A stretch of DNA of 64,000 bases from Thalassospira povalilytica (lineage in GTDB: Bacteria; Pseudomonadota; Alphaproteobacteria; Rhodospirillales; Thalassospiraceae). Each line of letters starts with the position of its first letter. The stretch's first letter is position 1. The stretch is from NCBI RefSeq assembly GCF_002844235.1, contig NZ_PGTS01000002.1, positions 186,001 through 250,000 on the forward strand, in the 5' to 3' direction. The translations under genes were made by a program, and so were the position numbers. Below the pieces are notes generated by a model. It ran no database searches. It saw nothing but the letters and a program-made list of their open reading frames with translations, and was not told the origin of the DNA. Positions 1 through 9,252 of this stretch are shown here, piece by piece.

Positions 1-1
1 T

Positions 2-502
2 GTTCCGCCACCCGCCCCGCAGGGCCTGATGGATGCGGCCCGCCAGATCGCGCGGATCGAGGATCTGCAAGATATGAAACTGGTTACGCCGGACGAATTC
101 AAACGTGAACGTGATGCGATCGAAGCGGCAATCGTCGAACCGGCCAAGGGCAATGTCGTGACCCTTAATTCCGGCGAACCGGTGCGCCGTGTGGCGACAG
201 GCGAAAGCCGCCCGGTTCAGGCTGGCGAGGAAATGGCAAAGGCCGCCGCACCGGTTGCTGCGAGTGGCAGCAAGTCGGTGCATCTGGCATCTTATCGTAA
301 TGAAGGGCAGGCCGAACGCGGTTGGCAAATCCTGGCAGGCCGTTATGCACAGCTTGCACCGCTTCAGCATGGGGTGACCAGGGCCAGTATTCCGGGCAAG
401 GGTACATTTTACCGCCTGATGGCAACGGGGCTCAGTGACAGTGCCGCCAGCTCGCTTTGTGCGGAACTCAAACGTCGCGGGCAGTTCTGCGAAGTGAAGT
501 AG
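2..502 (+). CDS. SPOR-domain protein, 5' truncated by window edge
   Basis: The reading frame is open from the first bases of the window, so the true start lies upstream; an internal ATG at 29 is only the first visible Met. The first visible part (LQDMKLVTPDEFKRERDAI) resembles a SHOCT-like short helical module. A variable linker follows. The last 75 or so residues (from SKSVHLASYRNEGQAERGW) match the SPOR fold, which binds denuded peptidoglycan glycan strands at division sites. The end is followed by a strong terminator at 549-590. No partner gene is visible. The SPOR call is from pattern recognition, and the role in the envelope is inferred. Confidence 0.72.
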   Translation, partial: VPPPAPQGLMDAARQIARIEDLQDMKLVTPDEFKRERDAIEAAIVEPAKGNVVTLNSGEPVRRVATGESRPVQAGEEMAKAAAPVAASGSKSVHLASYRNEGQAERGWQILAGRYAQLAPLQHGVTRASIPGKGTFYRLMATGLSDSAASSLCAELKRRGQFCEVK

Positions 503-548
503 TGCACATGGCATCACGGGCAAAATGCCCTATATACTGATCGAAATG

Positions 549-590
549 ACGCCGGTGGGGATGAACGTAACCACCGGCGTTGTTGTTTTT
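549..590 (+). terminator. intrinsic terminator after the SPOR gene
   Basis: A perfect 10-bp stem (ACGCCGGTGG at 549 and its complement at 571) with a 12-nt loop is followed by a T-rich run. It separates the SPOR gene from the gene starting at 623. Confidence 0.85.
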
Positions 591-622
591 GGTCGACCTG
601 TCGACGGGAGGGCACGGGCAAG

Positions 623-1369
623 ATGATCTTTATCTTCAGTGATTTTGGTGTGAACGGTCCCTATAGCGGGACAATGCGTTCGGTCGTGATGCGCAATGCG
701 CCTGAATGTGCTGTTTGTGATCTGATGGTTGATGCGCCGGATCGTAACCCCAAGGCGTCAAGTTATCTACTGGCGGCCCTTCGTCGTGAATTCCGTCGCG
801 GTGATGTGGTGCTGGGTGTTGTTGATCCGGGGGTGGGCAGTGCACGCAAGGGGATCGTTGTCACAGCAGACGGTGTGACATATGTCGGGCCCGATAACGG
901 TCTGTTTGAAATGGTGATCCGCAAATCCGATGATGTTCAGCTGCGTTGTATCGACTGGCAGCCGGAAAACCTTTCGGCCAGTTTTCATGGTCGGGATATT
1001 TTCGCACCGGTCGCGGCCTGTGTTGCCACCGGCCAGGAATTTGCCTGCCATGATCTGACCTTGGATCAGCGGTATGGTGATGCCATGGCATGGCCCCATG
1101 AACTTGATGAAGTCATTTACATTGATACATACGGTAATCTCATGACCGGACTTCGCGCATGCGGACCGGATGATGCGGTTGCCGTGAATGGACAGGCTGT
1201 TCCAATGGCGCGTACATTTTCGGACGTGCCGGTGGGCAAGCCTTTCCACTATGGCAATTCGATCAGTTTATGTGAAATTGCCGTCAATTGCGGGCGGGCA
1301 GACCGGCTGTTTGATGCGGAGATCGGAACAAAGGTTTGCATCACACCGGCAAATTTGCGCAATCCCTGA
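623..1369 (+). CDS. SAM hydroxide adenosyltransferase (DUF62 family)
   Basis: This 248-residue protein belongs to the DUF62/SAM-hydrolase family, related to the bacterial fluorinase and chlorinase. Family members hydrolyse S-adenosylmethionine to adenosine and methionine using water or hydroxide. Visible motifs are SDFG (residues 6-9), VDPGVGS (67-73), GPDNGLF (89-95), HGRDIFAP (about 133-140) and IDTYGNLMTG, which line the SAM site in the family. The ATG at 623 has a GGGAGG-type ribosome binding site. It is a single gene behind a terminator, upstream of an unrelated hydrolase. The biological role of these enzymes in most bacteria is not settled. Confidence 0.88.
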   Translation: MIFIFSDFGVNGPYSGTMRSVVMRNAPECAVCDLMVDAPDRNPKASSYLLAALRREFRRGDVVLGVVDPGVGSARKGIVVTADGVTYVGPDNGLFEMVIRKSDDVQLRCIDWQPENLSASFHGRDIFAPVAACVATGQEFACHDLTLDQRYGDAMAWPHELDEVIYIDTYGNLMTGLRACGPDDAVAVNGQAVPMARTFSDVPVGKPFHYGNSISLCEIAVNCGRADRLFDAEIGTKVCITPANLRNP

Positions 1370-1456
1370 TTGGTTTGTGAAAATAAAATGCTATCTTTCA
1401 AGGATGTTACAGCTTGATCCGTATCGCACTGTCAACGGATGGACGGGGTCTTTTGA

Positions 1457-2281
1457 ATGTCGATTGAGGTTAAATTCTGGGGAGTTCGCGGAAGCATTGC
1501 CTGTCCGTCGCCCGACCATGTGGTGTATGGCGGGAATACGAGCTGTCTGGAAATGCGGGTCGCGGGCAAGGTGCTGATCTTTGATGCCGGGACCGGCATT
1601 CGCAACCTTGGCAAGGACCTGATCCGGCGCAAGGTGACCGAAGCCACCATCTTTCTGACCCACACCCATTGGGATCATATCAACGGATTTCCGTTTTTCG
1701 TTCCGGCCTATAACCCGAAGGCGGCCTTTCATGTCATGGCCGGGCATTTGACCGACCAGGGCGGGGTTGAACGTGTGTTTTCCGCGCAAATGGCCAATCC
1801 GACATTTCCGGTGCCGCTTTCGGCGATGCAGTCAAAACTGACATTCGAGGATTTTACTGTCGGTGATGATCTTAATCCGGGCGAGGGGATTGTTATTCGC
1901 ACCGCACCGCTGCGCCATCCCAATGGTGCAACCGCATTTCGGGTCGAATATGGGGGACAGGCGGTTTGCTATGTCACCGATACCGAACATGAACCGGGAA
2001 AGCCTGATGAAATTATTCTCGATTTCATCCGGGATGCGGATCTGGTGATTTATGACAGCACCTACACCGACGAAGAATTCCCGCAAAAAATCGGGTGGGG
2101 GCATTCCACCTGGCAGGAAGGCATTCGTCTTTGTCGTGCGGCCAACGCAAAACGGCTTGCACTGTTCCATCATGATCCGGACCACAATGACGCCGCGATG
2201 ACCGCCATTGAACAACAGGCGAAATCAACCTGGTCCGGCGCCTTTGCTGCCCGTGACGAGATGGTGGTGGTGATCGAATAG
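1457..2281 (+). CDS. MBL-fold metallohydrolase
   Basis: A 274-residue metallo-beta-lactamase fold protein. The signature HTHWDH is at residues 69-74 and further His/Asp ligands occur at RHPNG, DTEH and HHDPDHND. The start MSIEVKFWGVRGSIA is typical of the PhnP/RNase Z-like group of cytosolic MBL hydrolases often annotated as phosphodiesterases. The ATG at 1457 follows a GGACGGGG ribosome binding site. The substrate cannot be told from sequence. It runs toward the convergent motB gene. Confidence 0.82.
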   Translation: MSIEVKFWGVRGSIACPSPDHVVYGGNTSCLEMRVAGKVLIFDAGTGIRNLGKDLIRRKVTEATIFLTHTHWDHINGFPFFVPAYNPKAAFHVMAGHLTDQGGVERVFSAQMANPTFPVPLSAMQSKLTFEDFTVGDDLNPGEGIVIRTAPLRHPNGATAFRVEYGGQAVCYVTDTEHEPGKPDEIILDFIRDADLVIYDSTYTDEEFPQKIGWGHSTWQEGIRLCRAANAKRLALFHHDPDHNDAAMTAIEQQAKSTWSGAFAARDEMVVVIE

Positions 2282-2365
2282 GCTTGCTGGATGCTGCCCG
2301 CCTGGGACATCAGATGTTTCCTTGAACTATCAAGTCAACCATGGAGCAAGCTGATGCCAGGCAGA

Positions 2366-3058
2366 TCAGAAAACCCGTGAATATTTCGGGAATACGCGGA
2401 TTTCAATGCGCCGGTTTGCCTGACGGTTTTCTTCGATCGGATTGCCGGCATCGTCATTGTTTGGCAGTTTGGGTTTGGTATCGCCATATGATATTGCCCG
2501 CATGCGTTTCTGGTCCGGGTCAACACCCAATGCCCCGAAAAAACGGACAACGGCGATGGCACGGCCCGCCGCCAATTCCCAGTTCGATGGAAAGCGCGGG
2601 GAGCTTATCGGGCTGTCATCGGTATGGCCGGTGACTTCGATCTGAAAGCCGAGATAACGGGGTTCCTTTAAAAGGTCCGCGACGTCTTTGAGAAACAGGA
2701 CAGCATCCTTGGTCAGATTGGCCGATCCCGGCTGAAAGAAGGCGCCGCTTCCCATTTCCATCAGAATGCCTTCGTCGTCGGTCGATACATTGACCGCACT
2801 GTCCATGGCCATATTGAACACAACGTCCTTGAGATCGGTTTCAAGAACCTGGGTCGGACGCACCACATCGCGTTTGCCGATCTGTTCGGCGATACCGGCC
2901 TGGACTTTTTCAAACACCGGCAATTCAACTTTGGAAAAGCTGACAAGCATGACAAAGAACGCCATCAAAAGAGTGATGGCATCGGCATAGGTAGCAAGCC
3001 AGTCTTCGTTGACTTCTTCTTCGACGGTGCGGGGGATACCCTTTCTGCGGCGGGCCAT
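2366..3058 (-). CDS. motB: flagellar motor stator protein MotB
   Basis: MotB is the peptidoglycan-anchored half of the flagellar stator. The short basic N-terminus leads into one membrane helix (TYADAITLLMAFFVMLVSFS), where Asp26 is the expected ion-carrying residue. A linker and plug region follow, then an OmpA-like peptidoglycan domain (about residues 110-225) with HTDDSPISS and the NRQANRRIEIRV motif. Its length of 230 residues is on the short side but normal. It starts 11 bases after motA ends, so the pair is one operon. No other flagellar genes are in the window. Confidence 0.93.
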   Translation of the reverse strand: MARRRKGIPRTVEEEVNEDWLATYADAITLLMAFFVMLVSFSKVELPVFEKVQAGIAEQIGKRDVVRPTQVLETDLKDVVFNMAMDSAVNVSTDDEGILMEMGSGAFFQPGSANLTKDAVLFLKDVADLLKEPRYLGFQIEVTGHTDDSPISSPRFPSNWELAAGRAIAVVRFFGALGVDPDQKRMRAISYGDTKPKLPNNDDAGNPIEENRQANRRIEIRVFPKYSRVF

Positions 3059-3069
3059 GGCAGATTTTC

Positions 3070-3864
3070 CTATTTCGCAGATTTGTCGATATTGAAGTGA
3101 ATGGCCGGATCAAGGAACGAGTTCATGCGATCCTGAATGGCGCGCGGGCCTTTGCGATCGGCCAGCATGATCAGGCCTTCGGCAATCAGATAATTGCGAA
3201 ACCGCATGATTTCTTCGCGCTGCTGAATTTTGCTGGCCGCGGGTAAAAAGAAAAATCGCGCAGCCACAATCCCGTAAAGCGTGGTGATCAACGCAATGGC
3301 AAGTCCGGCGCCAAGCGATGTCGGGTCATCGGCCATTTTATCAAGCATGATCACAAGCCCGACCAATGTGCCGATCATGCCAAATGCCGGGGCGGCGGCG
3401 GCCATGCTTTTCAGGATCGAGACCGGCACAAGATTGCGGCCAAAGGCATTATCAATGGCGTTGTGAAGCATTTCGGCGGTTTCATCACCGTTGTAGCCGG
3501 TAATCACGACTTCCATCGCCCAGCCCAGAAACGGTTCGTCCTTGGCGACCCGTTCGGCTTCCTGTTCAAGGGCGTTGATGCCCTTTTTCTGAAGAAGGTA
3601 TCCCCATTTGACAACCCGGCCGACTTCACCGGTCAGTTGCCCGCGGCCCATTTGCGGAGCACGGAAAATCTTGAAGATCAGTTTAAGCGCCAAGAGCACA
3701 TAGCGCGCCTCATAGGCAATAAAGGTCGCGGCCAGGGTGCCGCCAACCACCATCAGCGCGCTCGAAAGGCTGACAAATACAAGGTAGTTGTCGGTCGAAA
3801 TAAAGATCGATCCGACAAAAAGTCCAAGGCCAACCATTATGCCCAAAATCGTCGTAAACGACAT
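3070..3864 (-). CDS. motA: flagellar motor stator protein MotA
   Basis: MotA/PomA-type stator subunit that forms the ion channel with MotB and transmits force to FliG. It has four membrane helices: two at the N-terminus (GIMVGLGLFVG, LVFVSLSSALMVVGGTLAATF) and two after the cytoplasmic domain (APAFGMIGTLVGLVIML, LAIALITTLYGIVAARFFFLPAA). I chose the ATG at 3864. A GTG three codons upstream (3873) is also possible but sits almost on the GGGGG ribosome binding site. It is the first gene of the motA-motB operon. Confidence 0.93.
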   Translation of the reverse strand: MSFTTILGIMVGLGLFVGSIFISTDNYLVFVSLSSALMVVGGTLAATFIAYEARYVLLALKLIFKIFRAPQMGRGQLTGEVGRVVKWGYLLQKKGINALEQEAERVAKDEPFLGWAMEVVITGYNGDETAEMLHNAIDNAFGRNLVPVSILKSMAAAAPAFGMIGTLVGLVIMLDKMADDPTSLGAGLAIALITTLYGIVAARFFFLPAASKIQQREEIMRFRNYLIAEGLIMLADRKGPRAIQDRMNSFLDPAIHFNIDKSAK

Positions 3865-4156
3865 TGTTCCCACAATCCCCCAAGCGTCGATCAGTCGACC
3901 TTTCGATCCGTCGAGCTGTCGTTTCCCCGACGACCAACCGTATCGGGGTAATGTCGCGATCCTGCCCGTAATTATAATTATTCTATAAGTTTTTACGTAA
4001 GAATAGGTCCATAAAAGCTTGAGGTCTGGTTAATTTCGAATTTAACAAAAGTCTAATGCGGTGCGTTATGCCTTGGTTTCAATGGCTTGGCAGATCGAAA
4101 AAGGATCTAAAACAACGCAAAGACGGACCCGCGCGGTCCGGAACAGCCATGAACAT
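3865..4156. other. gene-free promoter region upstream of motA
   Basis: About 290 bases between the start of motA and the end of the binding-protein gene at 4157, both on the minus strand. I see no gene. The AT-rich stretch around 3970-4020 is a plausible motA promoter, but I could not fix a -35/-10 pair. A GC hairpin (CGGACC/GGTCCG near 4125-4141) may terminate the upstream gene. Confidence 0.5.
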
Positions 4157-4987
4157 TCATGAACCGTTGCGGTGGACATAGTTTGAAATCAGCCGAGCGA
4201 TCGTTTTGTCTTTTTCAAAATCGGTGATCGCGGCATTGACCTTGTCGATCAGATTGCGACAGGGAGACAATCTGGAAAAGGCCATATACATCTTTTCGGA
4301 TTTTATCGGCGTGTTTGAAATGGTGATGTCGGTGCCAAGGGACGCGCGCCGTTCGGATCGTTGAAGGGTATAAAGCCCCTGGACACCATAATTTGCCCGT
4401 TTCCGGGCAATCATGTCGATCATCTGGTCTGTTGTATTGACCCGCATCATCGTCAGATGTTGTTCGATGAACTGATCAAAATCAGCCCCCCAACTGTCGC
4501 CGCGTGTGGTAACGCCGACCTTGCCGACAAGATCATACCAATCGCGGAAATCAAATGCCGCATCGGCCATGGTAAACATGACAATCGGGTCTTCGGCATA
4601 GGGCAGGGTATAAAGATAACGGGCTTCGCGTTCCGGCGTCTTATAGATCGCCACCAGAAGATCAATATCCCCGTCCGTCAGGTTCTTTACCGCCCGTATC
4701 CACGGGCCGACATTTCGGATTTCAACGCGAACCCCGATTTTGCGGGCAATCAGACGGATCAGATCAATCGACGCCCCGCGAAAGGTTTCATGTTCGGTAT
4801 AGTTGAAGGGCGGATAATCAATGTGGCCGGAAACAATCAGCTGATGGCAGCTTTTGCGCAGCCGGTTATCCGACGCATACAGATCTGGCACCCAAAGCAG
4901 CATGGTTGCCCATATCGCAATCAGCATGAACGAAAATCTGCGGGGCCGTCCCCGGTATGGTGTGCCAGATGCCGGAATGTTTTGCAT
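4157..4987 (-). CDS. periplasmic solute-binding protein, family 3
   Basis: A 276-residue protein with an N-terminal hydrophobic segment (FMLIAIWATMLLWVPDLYA) that looks like a signal peptide, followed by a family 3 solute-binding fold (SGHIDYPPFNYTEHETFRGASIDLIRLIARKIGVRVEI). These proteins bind amino acids or related small polar compounds in the periplasm. No ABC permease or ATPase is next to it, so it may act as an orphan binding protein or chemosensory partner. The adjacent chemoreceptor gene upstream makes a sensory role possible, but that is inference. Confidence 0.8.
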   Translation of the reverse strand: MQNIPASGTPYRGRPRRFSFMLIAIWATMLLWVPDLYASDNRLRKSCHQLIVSGHIDYPPFNYTEHETFRGASIDLIRLIARKIGVRVEIRNVGPWIRAVKNLTDGDIDLLVAIYKTPEREARYLYTLPYAEDPIVMFTMADAAFDFRDWYDLVGKVGVTTRGDSWGADFDQFIEQHLTMMRVNTTDQMIDMIARKRANYGVQGLYTLQRSERRASLGTDITISNTPIKSEKMYMAFSRLSPCRNLIDKVNAAITDFEKDKTIARLISNYVHRNGS

Positions 4988-5111
4988 AAATCTTCATTTT
5001 TGCCTGCAAGGGGCAAAATACAAGACTGGCGACAAAACAACCTGTGCGGGATGTTCTGTCGCCAGATGCGTCAGTATCGGAATGTGTGCGTTTTGAAAGC
5101 GGACGTCTGGG

Positions 5112-6824
5112 TCAGGTGGCCCGAATGTCGGCAAGGAAACGGTCAACTTCGGAGCGCAAATCATCAGACAGGGACCCAAGTTCACGCGCGACATCAAGAA
5201 CCTGATGAGCAGCATGATCGGTATCGGCAACGGTGTTGCTGACCTGTTCGATATTGCTGCTGACTTCCTGGGTGCCGATAGCGGCCTGTTCGACATTTCG
5301 CGCGATTTCGTCCGTGGCGTCGGCCTGTTCACCGACCGCGGTTGAAATGGTATGGGCCATTTCGGTGATGCGCGAAATCACATCCGATATATCGGCCATG
5401 GAACTGACTGTTTTGCCGGTTTCTTCCTGAATGGCGGTGATTTGATCGGCAATTTCGTTGGTGGCGCGGGCTGTCTGGTTGGCAAGGTTTTTGACCTCGG
5501 CTGCGACCACGGCAAAGCCTTTGCCGGCTTCACCAGCCCGGGCAGCCTCGATCGTCGCATTCAGTGCCAGAAGGTTTGTCTGCCCGGCGATGTCGCTGAT
5601 CAGGGCGACGATTTCGCCAATACGACCAGCAACTTCCGAGAGGCCCTGAACCGTTTCCGATGATTGTTCGGCTTCGCGTGATGCCTCGGCGGCAACCCGG
5701 GTGGAGGCATCTGCCTGTTCGCCAATTTTGGAAATGGAAGAAGACAGATGGTCGGCCGCATCGGCGACGGTGCGCACATTTACCGTGGCCTGTTCGGAGG
5801 CGGCGGCAACCGTGGTTGCACTTTTGCTGGCGCGGTCGGCGGTTTCAACCAGACCATTGGCCGTGGTTTGCATTTTACCGGCCGAACTTGATACCGCACC
5901 GACAATCTTGGCAATGACGCCTTCGAAATTGCCGATATGCTGTTCAAGCTTTTTCATCCGTTCTTCACGCCGCTGGGAGGCGGCCTGTTGTTCGGTTTCC
6001 ATCTGTTTTTTGGCAATGGCGTTGGTGCGGAATACCTCGACCGATTTGGCCATGCGTCCGATCTCGTCCCGGCGCGACAGGGCGTTGATGTCAAAATCGG
6101 TATTGCCCTGGGCAAGTTCGGTCATGTCCCGGCCAAGATCGGAAAGCGGTGCGGTTACGATCCGGGTCAGCAATATGCGCATGCCAATAATGGTGGCGAT
6201 GGCAATGGCCAGACCGCCAAGAACGATGCCGATCAGAATTTTGTTGGTTTTTTCCTGTTCGGCGGCAACCGAAAGACTTGAAGACAGAACGGCAATCACG
6301 TCGCCTTTCTGGGCATCCATCGCGCCATGGCAACTAAAACAGACTTCGCGGTCGGCCCCCTTGGTTTCACCAAGGACAATCGGCATCGACATGCGATAGG
6401 TGCCGTTTTCGGTATAGCGCCCGATCAGTTTACCTGTTTCGATGGCTTCGATATCAATGTCGTCGCGCGGGGTTTTGATCGGCTTGTCGCCGTATTCTTC
6501 CATATATGCCTGTGTCGTTGGTCCCCAGGCCGACCAAAGTTCACCGGGATAATCCGCATTGCGACTGTCAAACCAGTTATTAAAGACATGAATGCCGATG
6601 TCATCGACATCATCGGGGCGGGCCGCCATGACATTGACGATCAGCGCATGCAATGAGGTCAGTTCATTTTCACTGAGCTGACGCAACTTGCTGTCCATCG
6701 CGTTTTCTTCAACCACGGTCATCATCAAAAGCGCAATGACAACGGTTGACGTCACGCCAAATGCCGATGCCCACATAAAGCGTTTGCGTATGCCCATTGC
6801 ATTGAAGGCAGACAGAATTTTCAT
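5112..6824 (-). CDS. methyl-accepting chemotaxis protein with haem-type periplasmic sensor
   Basis: A 570-residue chemoreceptor. Order: first membrane helix (about 16-38), a periplasmic domain of about 155 residues of the DUF3365/Tll0287-like kind ending in a CxxCH motif (C162, C165, H166, in [12 protein letters not shown]), second membrane helix (about 196-219), HAMP (about 216-270), then the long coiled-coil signalling domain with the conserved tip [16 protein letters not shown]. CxxCH is the covalent c-haem attachment motif, so redox or gas sensing is plausible. I chose the ATG at 6824, which has GGGGA 7 bases upstream; an ATG at 6830 and a frame reaching 6914 are less likely. Confidence 0.88.
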   Translation of the reverse strand: MKILSAFNAMGIRKRFMWASAFGVTSTVVIALLMMTVVEENAMDSKLRQLSENELTSLHALIVNVMAARPDDVDDIGIHVFNNWFDSRNADYPGELWSAWGPTTQAYMEEYGDKPIKTPRDDIDIEAIETGKLIGRYTENGTYRMSMPIVLGETKGADREVCFSCHGAMDAQKGDVIAVLSSSLSVAAEQEKTNKILIGIVLGGLAIAIATIIGMRILLTRIVTAPLSDLGRDMTELAQGNTDFDINALSRRDEIGRMAKSVEVFRTNAIAKKQMETEQQAASQRREERMKKLEQHIGNFEGVIAKIVGAVSSSAGKMQTTANGLVETADRASKSATTVAAASEQATVNVRTVADAADHLSSSISKIGEQADASTRVAAEASREAEQSSETVQGLSEVAGRIGEIVALISDIAGQTNLLALNATIEAARAGEAGKGFAVVAAEVKNLANQTARATNEIADQITAIQEETGKTVSSMADISDVISRITEMAHTISTAVGEQADATDEIARNVEQAAIGTQEVSSNIEQVSNTVADTDHAAHQVLDVARELGSLSDDLRSEVDRFLADIRAT

Positions 6825-6915
6825 GTTCATTCCCCGGTGCGATGACGGAAACAGACACCTTGTTCGGCCGGTTTCGCATTGTCCTGAATGGTTGGAACAA
6901 TGCATGATCGTCAAA

Positions 6916-6957
6916 GTCCCGCCTTGATATGACTCAAGTCATCAATGATATCGGGAC
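6916..6957. promoter_or_regulatory. long imperfect palindrome upstream of the chemoreceptor
   Basis: Outer arms GTCCCG (6916-6921) and CGGGAC (6952-6957) enclose inner arms TTGATATGACT and AGTCATCAA (6924-6945). It lies about 95 bases upstream of the chemoreceptor start. It could be an operator or an RNA hairpin in the 5' leader. The TTGAT...ATCAA outer bases recall an FNR site, but the spacing is wrong. Confidence 0.4.
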
Positions 6958-7101
6958 GGTCCGGGGAGCCAACTCGATGCGTAATGGGTGCGCGATTGAT
7001 CTCCGAACAGACTGCACAGGGCTTGTTTTGATGTGATGGAAAAGGCATAAGCAGGCCAATAAGTATCGCACCCAACCTACTGGAATGAACAGGACCGGCT
7101 G

Positions 7102-7365
7102 ATGACGCTTTCCTATAGCGACACCCGCAAAAAGCTTGATCAGATCACCGCGGAAATGCTGGGTCTGATCCGTAAATACGATCTGGATGCCGCAAGCCCG
7201 TTTGACGTGATCGAAGTCGCACGCGCCAAGATTACCGACCAGAACGACTATATCCGGTTTCTTGAGCTGTCCCTCGAAGGGCGGATTTATGGCGAGTATG
7301 GCGATGCGCTGCAAAAGCAGATCGACGAAGAAGCCAAGGTACAGGCGGCAAAAGCCGTAAACTGA
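7102..7365 (+). CDS. small conserved-looking protein of unknown function
   Basis: An 87-residue acidic, mostly helical protein (DTRKKLDQITAEMLGLIRKYD...). I do not recognise a family. There are no membrane segments and no cysteines. Codon use matches the neighbours and a terminator follows directly at 7407-7443, so it looks like a real single gene. The ATG at 7102 follows ACAGGACCGGCTG, a weak ribosome binding site. Confidence 0.65.
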   Translation: MTLSYSDTRKKLDQITAEMLGLIRKYDLDAASPFDVIEVARAKITDQNDYIRFLELSLEGRIYGEYGDALQKQIDEEAKVQAAKAVN

Positions 7366-7406
7366 TACCCGTCGCGTTTGGTTGCGATCGAAAAAAATCA
7401 TCCGGA

Positions 7407-7443
7407 ACGGCCTGCTTTTCATCGCGAAAAGCGGGCCGTTTTT
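7407..7443 (+). terminator. intrinsic terminator
   Basis: AACGGCCTGCTTTT and AAAAGCGGGCCGTT form a long stem with a short loop, followed by TTTTT. It ends the 87-residue gene. Confidence 0.85.
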
Positions 7444-7610
7444 CAATTGGGGCAGTTTGTCACAAAATCTTCCTGATCTTGTCACCGTCATGCAGTTGAG
7501 TGGCCACGAACACCGGACTATATCGCTGCTGTAAAACGCGCATCGGCAAACGGTGCATTTCCTTCGCCGCAATGATGTGCGAATGCCTAACGAGCAACAG
7601 GATGGCTGAC

Positions 7611-7868
7611 ATGAAAAAGAGTTACGTCCAAACTCTGATGGAAGTCGAAAAAGTATTCGGTCAGATCAATGACCATGATTACCGCCTTTATCGTGCAGTC
7701 TGGGGCAATCGCCAGGCCGCCCAAACCGGACTGCCGCGCGGAACACGCGCGGAAATCAGCAAAAAGCTGGCAAATGATTTCGTTGCAATGCGAACGCAAA
7801 ACCACCGTGCCCATGTACGTGCCCAGGGAGTTGCCCAAGGGCGTACAATGACACCGCACGCCGCCTGA
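7611..7868 (+). CDS. small basic protein of unknown function
   Basis: An 85-residue basic protein (MKKSYVQTLMEVEKVFGQIND...). I do not recognise a family. The Arg/Lys/His-rich second half (AEISKKLANDFVAMRTQNHRAHVRAQG) would suit nucleic acid contact, but that is a guess. I chose the ATG at 7611, which has AGGA about 9 bases upstream; an ATG at 7602 is the alternative. It lies on the same strand as apt, 161 bases upstream of it. Confidence 0.55.
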   Translation: MKKSYVQTLMEVEKVFGQINDHDYRLYRAVWGNRQAAQTGLPRGTRAEISKKLANDFVAMRTQNHRAHVRAQGVAQGRTMTPHAA

Positions 7869-8029
7869 ACGCAATTTGGCGTTCCGGCCGTTGGTGCAGC
7901 TTTTTGATGAAGCTTGCCATTCCGGCAGCTTTCAGGCATCAAGTGTCGCCGTATGCGCAGCAAGCCCGGAGATGACCGGGTTCTGTGTGCGCGATATGCG
8001 AACCACCTGAAAGCTGGCCGGAGTATCCC

Positions 8030-8557
8030 ATGTCGATTAAGTCGTTGATCCGTACCATTCCTGATTACCCGAAAAAGGGGATCATGTTCCGCGACATCAC
8101 GACCCTGTTTGAAGATGCTGACGGCCTGCGCGAAGTCATCGACAGCTTTGCCGCAGAATTTCAGGACAAGAAAATCGACATGATCGCCGGGATCGAAGCG
8201 CGCGGCTTCGTCATTGGTCCGGCGGTGGCACTTGCACTGGGCGTGGGGTTTGTCACCATCCGTAAACAGGGCAAATTGCCGGCCGAAACCATCGGTGTGG
8301 AATATGAACTGGAATACGGAACCGACGTGATTGAAATCCACAAGGATGCGATAAAGCCGGGCAGCCGTGTTCTTGTCATGGATGATCTGATTGCAACCGG
8401 CGGAACTGCGCTGGCGGCAATTGATCTCGTTGAAAAGGTTGGCGCAGAAGTTGTCGCCTGTGCCTTTATCATTGATCTGCCCGATCTGGGCGGGGCGCAA
8501 AAGATCCGTGATCGCGGTATCGAGGAATTCCATCTGGTCGAGTTCGAAGGCGACTGA
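8030..8557 (+). CDS. apt: adenine phosphoribosyltransferase
   Basis: Apt converts adenine and PRPP to AMP in purine salvage in the cytosol. The 175-residue length is standard. Family motifs are clear: IPDYPKKGIMFRDITTL near the N-terminus, GIEARGF, and the PRPP loop VLVMDDLIATGGTA. I chose the ATG at 8030 because a GGAG ribosome binding site lies 6 bases upstream and the protein then begins MSIKSLIRTIPDYP like other Apt proteins. The frame is open to 7985 but without support. Confidence 0.96.
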   Translation: MSIKSLIRTIPDYPKKGIMFRDITTLFEDADGLREVIDSFAAEFQDKKIDMIAGIEARGFVIGPAVALALGVGFVTIRKQGKLPAETIGVEYELEYGTDVIEIHKDAIKPGSRVLVMDDLIATGGTALAAIDLVEKVGAEVVACAFIIDLPDLGGAQKIRDRGIEEFHLVEFEGD

Positions 8558-8663
8558 ACAGGCCCAATACCGCCGGATCTTTGAAATTTCTGCCATTCCC
8601 CATTATATTCATGTATAATGCTTGGGTTGAATTGGTTCGCCGCCCTGCGGCAGGAAAGAGGAA

Positions 8664-9110
8664 ATGATCACACCGGTCCAAACAGCACAGACAACCTCAC
8701 AGGTCAGCCAGTATGGCCGACTTGCGGCTGCTGGTGCGCGCGGTGTGTCGACAGTTGATCGCAGTACGCAGATCGAAGAATCATCTCAGCATTATTCCTA
8801 TAACCCGGATGATGACGGCATTTTGTTCAATGCCTATATCGACGGCAAGAACAAGCGCCAGCCGGGGCAGGGCAACCCGGGCGATCAAAAAGATCAGCGA
8901 ACCGAACAGCGCGCATTGTCTGCCGCCCGGCGGGCAAGTGACCGCGAAGGTGCGATGGACGTGCAGTCTGATCAGGACTTTGCATCCATGCTTGATCCAT
9001 CCATTCCCTTTGACCTGTCAGCCAATAGCGGCACGTCCTTTTACGCGCTGGTAAATGCGGTGGCGCATGGTGTTGGTGTGCGTGGTCGTCAGCTTGATGC
9101 GTCGGTTTGA
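8664..9110 (+). CDS. protein of unknown function, polar
   Basis: A 148-residue soluble protein with a Gln/Ser/Thr-rich start (ITPVQTAQTTSQVSQYGRLAAAG), an Asp-rich centre (SYNPDDDGILFNAYIDGKNKR), a stretch rich in Arg/Gln/Asp and a hydrophobic C-terminus. No family recognised. The ribosome binding site AGGAAAGAGGA before the ATG at 8664 is strong, which supports a real gene. It lies 106 bases after apt on the same strand. Confidence 0.6.
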   Translation: MITPVQTAQTTSQVSQYGRLAAAGARGVSTVDRSTQIEESSQHYSYNPDDDGILFNAYIDGKNKRQPGQGNPGDQKDQRTEQRALSAARRASDREGAMDVQSDQDFASMLDPSIPFDLSANSGTSFYALVNAVAHGVGVRGRQLDASV

Positions 9111-9252
9111 CCCGGATTTGACCGGGGTGTTGGCGATCATCGCGGGATCATATCTGTTTGCAAAATTTCCCTGATCAAAGTCGCCGGTGCTTGTTGCCAT
9201 ATGACATAGGCCTTATGATGGGGCATCTTCCCATCAGACCATCGGGCCAGGA

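Noticed and set aside
6924..6945. FNR-type site TTGAT...ATCAA
   Set aside because: The half-sites are separated by 12 bases instead of 4, so it does not match an FNR/Anr box.
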